Source of the DNA: Planctomyces sp.
Lineage (GTDB): Bacteria; Planctomycetota; Planctomycetia; Planctomycetales; Planctomycetaceae
Direction of reading: 5' to 3'
Assembly: GCA_016795105.1 (NCBI GenBank)
Contig: JAEUIH010000006.1
Coordinates: 1-64,000 of the forward strand
DNA length: 64,000 nt
In this document: positions 58,267-64,000 of the stretch, one piece after another
How the letters are laid out: every line of letters starts with the position of its first letter
Position numbering within the stretch: position 1 is the stretch's first letter
Position numbers and translations under genes: made by a program
The notes under the pieces: generated by a model
The model's input: only the letters and a program-made list of their open reading frames with translations
What the model was told of the DNA's origin: nothing
Database searches by the model: none

Positions 58267-60426
58267 CTATTCTGCGATGGACGGGGCGAAGTTGAGTGTC
58301 TTCACCAGGAATGCCCATTGATCAGCGGCTTCTTCGATGATCTTGGCTGTTGGTTTTCCAGCACCGTGACCGGCACGAGTTTCGATACGGATCAAAGTGG
58401 GGGCATTTCCGGACTGGCTAGCCTGCAGCTGGGCTGCAAACTTAAAGCTGTGTCCGGGAACAACGCGGTCGTCGGTATCGGCGGTTGTGACCAGTGTTGC
58501 CGGATACTGAATGCCGCCTTTGAGATTATGGTAGGGTGAATACTTCAGGAGTGCCTGAAACTCTTCTGCGTTATTGTCTGCACTTCCGTAGTCGTCGACC
58601 CAGAATCGGCCGGCTGTAAATTTATGAAAGCGGAGCATGTCCATGACACCGACGGCAGGCAGGCAGGCACCATAGAGGTCAGGTCGCTGAGCCATACAGG
58701 CGCCGACGAGCAATCCGCCGTTGCTGCCACCCTGAATCGCCAGTTTCTTTGGAGAAGTATACTTTTCCGCGATCAGCCATTCAGCCGCTGCAATAAAGTC
58801 GTCAAATACGTTCTGCTTGTTCAGCTTGGTGCCCGCCTTGTGCCAGGGTTCGCCATATTCACCACCGCCGCGCAGATTGGCCACGGCAAGAACGCCCCCC
58901 ATTTCCATCCATGCAAGTCGACTCACACTGAAGGAAGGCGTGATGGAAATATTAAATCCGCCGTAGCCATACAACAGGGCAGGGTTTGTTCCGTCAAGAT
59001 TCAGACCTTTCTTGTGGCAAATGAACATGGGAACGCGAGTTCCGTCTTTGCTGGTGTAGAAGATCTGCTTTGTTTCATAGTCGCCCGGATTGAACTTCAC
59101 TTCTGCCTGACGGACCAGTTTGCTTTCACCGGTGATCATGTTGTATTTGTAGGTTGAGGGCGGCAAAGCGAAGCTGCTGAATGAATAGAAGGTCTCGGTG
59201 TCTTTCCGTCGACCATCAAATCCACCGGCAGATCCAATCCCTGGAAACTCAACCTCGCGAACAAACGCTCCATCCATTGCGTGCAGCCGAACTTGTGTTC
59301 TGGCATCCTTGAGGTATTCGCAGACAAACATGTTGCCTACGATGCCAACACTCTCAAGTGCATTCTCAGTCTGAGGGATTACTTCCTTCCAGAACTCTTT
59401 CTGAGGCTTTCGAAGATCAATCGCGATGACTCTTCGCCGAGGAGCATTGACATTTGTCTTGAAGTAGAGCAGTGGTCCATCACTGTCGATGAAAGAGTAC
59501 TCATGGTCGAAGTTGTCGATCAGCTCCCATGGAAGTCCGTATGGTTCCATCAGGTCCTTGACAATGATTCGGTAGCGGTCATCTGTTCCAACCCACGCGG
59601 TCAGGATCAGGTAGTGACCGTCTTCGGAAACAGACGTCTGGAATCCCCATTCGGGATGATCAGGGCGTTCGTAGACCAGAACGTCTGAAGACTGTGGTGT
59701 ACCGACGCGGTGGTAGTAGACCTTCATGTTGAGATTCAGCGACTGAAAGGCGGCACCGGCTTCCGGCTCTTTGTATCGAGCATAGAAGAAGCCTTTGCTG
59801 TCGGGCGTCCATTCGGCGGCACTGAATTTGATCCACTTCAGTTCATCATCCAGAATTTTCCCTGTCGCGACTTCCATGATTCGCCAGGTATTCCAGTCGG
59901 AGCCTGCATCCTGAATACCATAGGCCACATATCGTCCGTCGTCGCTGAATGCAGTGCCCGAAAGAGCGATGGTGCCGTCTTTGGACCACGAGTTGGGGTC
60001 GAGCAGAATTCGGGGTTCGCTTTCGAGGGTTTCCTGAGTCCAGAGGACATTCTGATTCTGGAGGCCATCGTTTCTTGAAAAGTAATAACGGCCGCCTCGC
60101 TTAAAGGGAGGGCTGATCTTTTCGTAGTTCCAGAGTGCCGTCATCCGTTTTTCGATGGCATCTCGCTGAGGGATCGACTTCAGGAAGCCGAAGGTGAGTT
60201 TATTCTGTTCTTCGACCCACGCTGCCACATCTTTCGACTCGCGGACGTCATCTTCCAGCCAGCGATACGGGTCTTCGACTTTTGTGCCGTGGAATTCATC
60301 GACCTGATCAACGGTCTTTGTCTGAGGGTACACGATGTTCTTTTCCTGTGCAGTAACCTGTGAGCAGGAGCTCAACAGGATGGTCATCCCTGCAAGTACA
60401 AACTGAAGAGAGAAAAATCGTATCAT
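58267..60426 (-). CDS. Prolyl oligopeptidase family serine peptidase (S9A), lipoprotein
   Basis: 719 residues. The lipoprotein signal ends in LLSSCSQ (Cys at about 21). An N-terminal propeller covers about 50-450. The catalytic alpha/beta-hydrolase carries GGSNGGLLVG with Ser568, TADTDDRVVPGHSFK with Asp652 and ETRAGHGAG with His687, so the triad is complete. The family cleaves Pro-containing oligopeptides. Its start overlaps the bioB stop (ATGA), with AGGAA 8 nt upstream inside bioB. An envelope-anchored peptidase coupled to biotin synthase is an odd pairing of functions. Confidence 0.92.
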   Translation of the reverse strand: MIRFFSLQFVLAGMTILLSSCSQVTAQEKNIVYPQTKTVDQVDEFHGTKVEDPYRWLEDDVRESKDVAAWVEEQNKLTFGFLKSIPQRDAIEKRMTALWNYEKISPPFKRGGRYYFSRNDGLQNQNVLWTQETLESEPRILLDPNSWSKDGTIALSGTAFSDDGRYVAYGIQDAGSDWNTWRIMEVATGKILDDELKWIKFSAAEWTPDSKGFFYARYKEPEAGAAFQSLNLNMKVYYHRVGTPQSSDVLVYERPDHPEWGFQTSVSEDGHYLILTAWVGTDDRYRIIVKDLMEPYGLPWELIDNFDHEYSFIDSDGPLLYFKTNVNAPRRRVIAIDLRKPQKEFWKEVIPQTENALESVGIVGNMFVCEYLKDARTQVRLHAMDGAFVREVEFPGIGSAGGFDGRRKDTETFYSFSSFALPPSTYKYNMITGESKLVRQAEVKFNPGDYETKQIFYTSKDGTRVPMFICHKKGLNLDGTNPALLYGYGGFNISITPSFSVSRLAWMEMGGVLAVANLRGGGEYGEPWHKAGTKLNKQNVFDDFIAAAEWLIAEKYTSPKKLAIQGGSNGGLLVGACMAQRPDLYGACLPAVGVMDMLRFHKFTAGRFWVDDYGSADNNAEEFQALLKYSPYHNLKGGIQYPATLVTTADTDDRVVPGHSFKFAAQLQASQSGNAPTLIRIETRAGHGAGKPTAKIIEEAADQWAFLVKTLNFAPSIAE

Positions 60427-61487
60427 CGTTTCAATTCCTGTTTGGCTTGATTCCAGAATTCGATGAGTTTTTGAGCGTCGTAGTCGCCGGCTGTGACTTC
60501 AAAGCCGAGGTCCTGAATCATTTTGAAGTCTTCCTCAGCCTTCTGCCCTGGTGTTGTCAGATAGTCGCTGACAAACATGGAGTTTGCGGCGTAGAGTCCC
60601 ATCGCCTGCATTGAGCGGAGGTTCACTTCCCGCCCACCCGCGATTCGAAGTTCTGTTCGCGGGTTTGTCAGACGAAACATCGACAACACCTTCAGACAGA
60701 ACCGCGGATGCAGATGATCGAGATTCTGGAACGGAGTGCCTTCAATCGACGTCAGGAAGTTAATCGGAATTGACTCAACCTGAAGCTCTGACAGCTTGAG
60801 GGCAACATCAACCACGTCTTCCAGAGTTTCACCCATCCCCACAATCATCCCAGCGCACAGTTCCAGTCCGGCGTCGCGGCAGACATTCAGAGTCTGAAGC
60901 CGATCGCGAAACGTGTGTGTCGTGCAGATCTGTTCGTGGAATCGTTCACTGGTATTCAGATTGTGGTTGACTCGATCCACGCCGGCAGCTTTAAGACGCA
61001 GTGCCTGATCGGGTTCAAGCAGCCCGAGGCAACAGCAGATGTGCAGGCCATATCTGTCTTTGATCTGACGAACAACGCCAGCCACATGATCAACTTCGCG
61101 GTCGGTTGGACCTCGTCCACTGGCGACGATGCAATACGTGCGGGCTTTGCTTTCGGCTGCAAGCCGGGCACCCTCGAGTAATCGTTCGGCATTCAAAAAC
61201 GCATAACGCTCAATGGGTGCGTCTGAAACTTTGGACTGCGAACAGTACGAACAGTCCTCCGGACAAAGTCCGCTCTTGGCGTTCTTGAGGTAGTAAAGCT
61301 GGACGGAGTTCCCGAAGTATTGAAGACGAACTCGATATGCAGCGTCCAGGATTGAAAGGACTTCCCGGTCGGGAGCCGTGAGGATATTGAGGGCCTCTGA
61401 TCGTGTAATCGACTCCCCCTGAAGGACCGCTTCTGCCATTTCCTGCCAGGTCCGACTGACCGGCAATGTTGCAGCGTCCGCACTCAT
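60423..61487 (-). CDS. bioB: Biotin synthase
   Basis: 354 residues. Radical-SAM core with CPEDCSYCSQ (Cys75, Cys79, Cys82) binding the 4Fe-4S cluster. Further on come GLHICCCLGLL, VDRVNHNLNTS, GMIVGMGE and RTELRIAGGRE, whose Arg is a 2Fe-2S ligand in known BioB. It inserts sulfur into dethiobiotin. No bioA, bioD or bioF gene is in the window. It is the first gene of a two-gene unit; its stop overlaps the next start. Confidence 0.95.
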   Translation of the reverse strand: MSADAATLPVSRTWQEMAEAVLQGESITRSEALNILTAPDREVLSILDAAYRVRLQYFGNSVQLYYLKNAKSGLCPEDCSYCSQSKVSDAPIERYAFLNAERLLEGARLAAESKARTYCIVASGRGPTDREVDHVAGVVRQIKDRYGLHICCCLGLLEPDQALRLKAAGVDRVNHNLNTSERFHEQICTTHTFRDRLQTLNVCRDAGLELCAGMIVGMGETLEDVVDVALKLSELQVESIPINFLTSIEGTPFQNLDHLHPRFCLKVLSMFRLTNPRTELRIAGGREVNLRSMQAMGLYAANSMFVSDYLTTPGQKAEEDFKMIQDLGFEVTAGDYDAQKLIEFWNQAKQELKR

Positions 61488-61621
61488 GACCTTTGATCTC
61501 CCACCATCTCTTGAATCACTTCAACTCGTAACTGCAGTGCGTGTGAACTTTGGTTCAGTCCGTCACGCGCCTGAACATGAGCCGCGAAGTCTATCGCGTG
61601 GAGTCTCCGTGAAACAACTAC

Positions 61622-61666
61622 ACCCCGCATTTTCCCCGGATGATGGAGTCACGGGGGATGCGGGGT
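61622..61666. repeat. Hairpin in the VKOR-bioB spacer
   Basis: ACCCCGCAT (61622-61630) and ATGCGGGGT (61658-61666) are exact complements, with inner CCCC/GGGG pairing. It is 72 nt behind the stop of the minus-strand VKOR gene. It has no clear T-run on either strand, so it may be a weak terminator. No gene was seen in 61488-61738. Confidence 0.6.
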
Positions 61667-61738
61667 GCGAAATGTTGTGGTGGCGGTACCCGGATCGTGG
61701 GGGGAATATGCCAAAAAGCAGATGTCGAAGGACGTGTT

Positions 61739-63355
61739 TTAGTTGAGTTCTCGTTCGATGATGCTGATCAGGGTTGTCCCACTACCAACTTCCCCGGAAA
61801 GGGTTGATTTCGGGAACAGCAGTTTTGGTACAGAACCACCCCCGGAGAGTTTGTAAAGGTCGCCGTGCTTTTTGAGGAACTGCCCGGAGACTTTCTTATC
61901 AAGTTCTTTTTGCAGGGCTTCGGCTCCGACCAGAGACTCTGCGTGCTTTTTGGCTTCAGAGACTGTTCGGTTTCGGTTTGCGCCGAACAGCCAATCGTGG
62001 TAGCTGTGGAATTTTTCGCGATCAAGTCTCCAAATGGCGATGGAGAGTCGTGCCAGTTCGCAGGAATCCCCATGGGGAACCATTTTGGAGGTGGCGGATT
62101 CACTGCATGAGCCGTGGACTGAAACCGGCAGTGCGATGACCGCGAGGTCGTCACCATACTTCTTGAAGGCTTCGCTGACAGCCTTGTGGGTGTTTCGGCA
62201 GTGAGGACAGGTGTAGTCAAACATCTCCACGAAGACATATTTAGCGTCTGGCTTCCCCAGCAGTGGCCAGCGGGCAGGATCGAGTTTGAATTTGCCGGAG
62301 ACACTGATCATTCGTGGTTCGGGTTTCGGGGCTTCCGGCTTTGGCTCTTCGGCCTGTTCCTGTTCCTGCGACTTGGCAGCCGGCTGAGTCTCGTCACCAG
62401 CCTGAGTCTCTGAGTTACCGGATTCCTGACTGATCAGTTGTGCCATTCCCCAGAAGCGAGGAGGGACAATCAGCATGAGGTTTGAAGCAACGCCGTGCGT
62501 CTCAGTCTGAGACTGATCAACGGGCTGAGAGTCTGCGGCATCGGCCGAATCTGAAGGCACAGTCGATTCGCCATCCTCATCCGGGGCATCGAAGACTTCC
62601 ATTGATGAGTCTTCCATCGGAGCATCAAACAGTTCATCGGCCGCGGCGACTCCCGTACCAGAAGGGCTGTCGTTGCTTACCGGATCGTGTCGTTCAATGA
62701 TGAACGTCTTTTGTTCGGGCTGAAGGTATTGTCCTGAGATCAGAATCGCGAGGCCAGTACAGGCGAGCGGCACCATGCGGCTCAGGTGGCCAAATCCATG
62801 AGGCTGACGAAAGATGACGATTCCAGCGAGGAACAGGCCACAGGTGTGCGCCGCGAGGCAATACATACAAAGGTGACCAAGTGCAAACACCTGAATACCA
62901 ATGAACCAGAGTGCAGCCAGACCTGCGGAGAGGCCTCCGGCAGTGACGACTTTCCAGCCATTGGAAAGCAGTCTTTCAGGAGTGCCCGGACGAAAAAACG
63001 CGAGCACAGCCAGAAGGCTGGCGTACAGGCCGAATGCTGGAACGCTGACAGGGATGCCAAACCATTTCGACCACGAGCTGGTGAGAACATGGCCACAGTC
63101 AAAAACCTGCCCCCCGCCGCATCCGTAGACTTCGGACGCCTGAAAGGCAGTCCAGGCCAGGTATCCTGAGACAGACAGGGCGACGAGGCAGAGAAGTCTC
63201 ATCGTCCATAGGAGTCTGCCTGACGGCAGAAGCTGTGACAGGGTTGTGCCTGGGGGCAGAGGCTGTGACTGCGTCTTGCCAGGAAAAGGGATCGAGACAT
63301 CCGAATGTTCGGATGACAGGTCGGGATCTGAGTGACCGGCAGCAGAAAATGACAT
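61739..63355 (-). CDS. Vitamin K epoxide reductase-like protein fused to DsbA-like thioredoxin domain
   Basis: 538 residues from the ATG at 63355 (GGAG about 10 nt upstream). The frame is open to 63397. A cytoplasmic N-terminal tail is followed by five or so helices of a VKOR domain at about 50-215. The loop Cys pair is Cys79/Cys87 and the active CxxC is CMYC at 163-166. A long Asp/Glu/Pro/Gln-rich linker (about 225-360) follows. The C-terminal thioredoxin-fold has FDYTCPHC with active Cys at 383 and 386, and further Cys in HGSCSES. It probably forms disulfides in exported proteins: VKOR reoxidises the attached DsbA-like domain with quinone as acceptor. Confidence 0.88.
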   Translation of the reverse strand: MSFSAAGHSDPDLSSEHSDVSIPFPGKTQSQPLPPGTTLSQLLPSGRLLWTMRLLCLVALSVSGYLAWTAFQASEVYGCGGGQVFDCGHVLTSSWSKWFGIPVSVPAFGLYASLLAVLAFFRPGTPERLLSNGWKVVTAGGLSAGLAALWFIGIQVFALGHLCMYCLAAHTCGLFLAGIVIFRQPHGFGHLSRMVPLACTGLAILISGQYLQPEQKTFIIERHDPVSNDSPSGTGVAAADELFDAPMEDSSMEVFDAPDEDGESTVPSDSADAADSQPVDQSQTETHGVASNLMLIVPPRFWGMAQLISQESGNSETQAGDETQPAAKSQEQEQAEEPKPEAPKPEPRMISVSGKFKLDPARWPLLGKPDAKYVFVEMFDYTCPHCRNTHKAVSEAFKKYGDDLAVIALPVSVHGSCSESATSKMVPHGDSCELARLSIAIWRLDREKFHSYHDWLFGANRNRTVSEAKKHAESLVGAEALQKELDKKVSGQFLKKHGDLYKLSGGGSVPKLLFPKSTLSGEVGSGTTLISIIERELN

Positions 63356-63690
63356 GAGGGGGCTCTCCGTGCGGCATCCCCCCGTTCCCGAACACATCCG
63401 GTGTCACGTGCGATTTGTGGCAAAAAATACAACGTTGGTCGCGCGGAAGAGGGGAACCGCCTTCATGTCAAAATACATCCTGAATGGAAAGGTCTATCGG
63501 AAGAAATTCGTCCGGAAAGCAAAAAAAACGTGAAACCGAAGGGCGTAAGTCATGACTTGCGCAGGCTCTTCAATCCTCACCTGTAACACTCGGCGAATTT
63601 GCAGGTTCTGGAATTCGATGCCCGGCAGGGCCGGAAATTCGGGAATGAAAACAAGTCACGGCACGCCAGCTAAACGCCGAAAAACATGTC

Positions 63691-63719
63691 TGGACAATAC
63701 TTGTCCAAACGACTATAAC
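63691..63719 (+). promoter_or_regulatory. Sigma-70 promoter with overlapping palindromic operator
   Basis: -35 TGGACA (63691-63696), exactly 17 bp spacer, -10 TATAAC (63714-63719); each box is five of six from consensus. TGGACAA (63691-63697) and TTGTCCA (63701-63707) form a perfect inverted repeat with a 3-nt spacer, near-extended to 10-bp arms. This is the style of TetR-family operators. It drives the FAD oxidoreductase about 55 nt downstream. The rest of 63356-63690 shows no gene. Confidence 0.75.
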
Positions 63720-63774
63720 GGTTTGTGGGGGAAATGGTGGGGTTCGAAGTCCGTAGTTCTGGAGCGAGGAAAAC

Positions 63775-64000
63775 ATGATCACGAAAGCCCCGGCTGAAAA
63801 AATAGGGTCTGAATATGACGTAATTGTGATGGGCGGTGGTCCGGCGGGCAGCACCTGTGCAACCTTGCTGGCTCAGAAGGGCCACAAAGTCGTACTCTTT
63901 GAACGAGACCACTTTCCCCGATTTCACATTGGGGAATCGCTGATTCCTCATACCTGGCACATTATGAATCGCCTGGGGTTACTGGACTGGATGCGTGAGG
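63775..64000 (+). CDS. FAD-dependent oxidoreductase, halogenase/geranylgeranyl-reductase-like (partial)
   Basis: 75 codons, cut off by the window end. ATG with AGGA 6 nt upstream. YDVIVMGGGPAGSTCATLLA is the GxGxxG FAD-binding Rossmann motif, followed by VVLFERDHFP and FHIGESLIPHTW. GESLxP after a FPRFHIG stretch is typical of flavin-dependent tryptophan-halogenase-like and geranylgeranyl-reductase-like proteins. Which one cannot be decided without the C-terminal part. It starts 420 bp from the VKOR gene, divergent, under a strong regulated-looking promoter. Confidence 0.85.
   Translation, partial: MITKAPAEKIGSEYDVIVMGGGPAGSTCATLLAQKGHKVVLFERDHFPRFHIGESLIPHTWHIMNRLGLLDWMRE

Overview
The window looks like chromosomal DNA of a planctomycete, probably family Planctomycetaceae. 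Several markers seen here are typical of that phylum. There is a DUF1501 gene directly behind a LamG/DUF1549/DUF1553 gene, and a fused PQQ-type sugar dehydrogenase with cytochrome c motifs. There are TadE/TadG-like proteins, BamB-like PQQ-propeller proteins, and a giant secreted protein that begins with an LEPR-like motif. Orphan RHS tails and long imperfect-palindrome repeats also occur. No tRNA, rRNA or CRISPR array was seen. Most genes are ordinary chromosomal genes; the clearly accessory stretch is about 52.7-57.1 kb.

Layout. 1-354 holds a duplicated 96-bp hairpin repeat. 355-2880 (minus) is a TadE / secreted protein / TadG cluster. 3228-6521 (minus) is a large AsmA-like membrane-anchored protein. 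Divergent from it is a tightly packed plus-strand unit (6680-13022): a BamB-like PQQ propeller, a membrane Ser/Thr kinase (1-bp overlap) and a PQQ sugar dehydrogenase with three CxxCH motifs. 13608-29444 encodes a 5278-residue secreted multidomain protein, closed by a strong terminator. Then come purU, an anti-sigma-like membrane protein, a secreted unknown and an exported cyclophilin (29641-34006), followed by dispersed repeats.

34659-39467 (minus) is the LamG-PSD1-type gene with its DUF1501 partner, preceded by xseA. A Clp-fold (SDH family) protease gene diverges from xseA. 41958-44970 holds a secreted low-complexity protein and a beta-class DNA methyltransferase with a GIY-YIG-like C-terminus. 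A UbiA prenyltransferase gene and pdxA converge with a 30-bp overlap. dnaG-rpoD (48093-51737) form a housekeeping pair ended by a terminator whose 3' arm also serves as the Shine-Dalgarno of the next gene.

52.7-57.1 kb is a decayed mobile/accessory patch: IS66-type remnants, a perfect 21-bp inverted repeat, two diverged RHS-core fragments each followed by an unrelated membrane protein gene, and a DUF1778/GNAT (TacA/TacT-type) toxin-antitoxin pair under a 14-bp-arm palindromic operator. The window ends with an SMP-30-like lactonase, a bioB-prolyl oligopeptidase pair, a VKOR-DsbA fusion, and the start of a halogenase-like FAD oxidoreductase behind a clear promoter with a TetR-type palindrome.

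All functional names rest on motifs and family resemblance recognised by eye. Start codons were moved from the longest open frame where a Shine-Dalgarno or signal peptide decided it.
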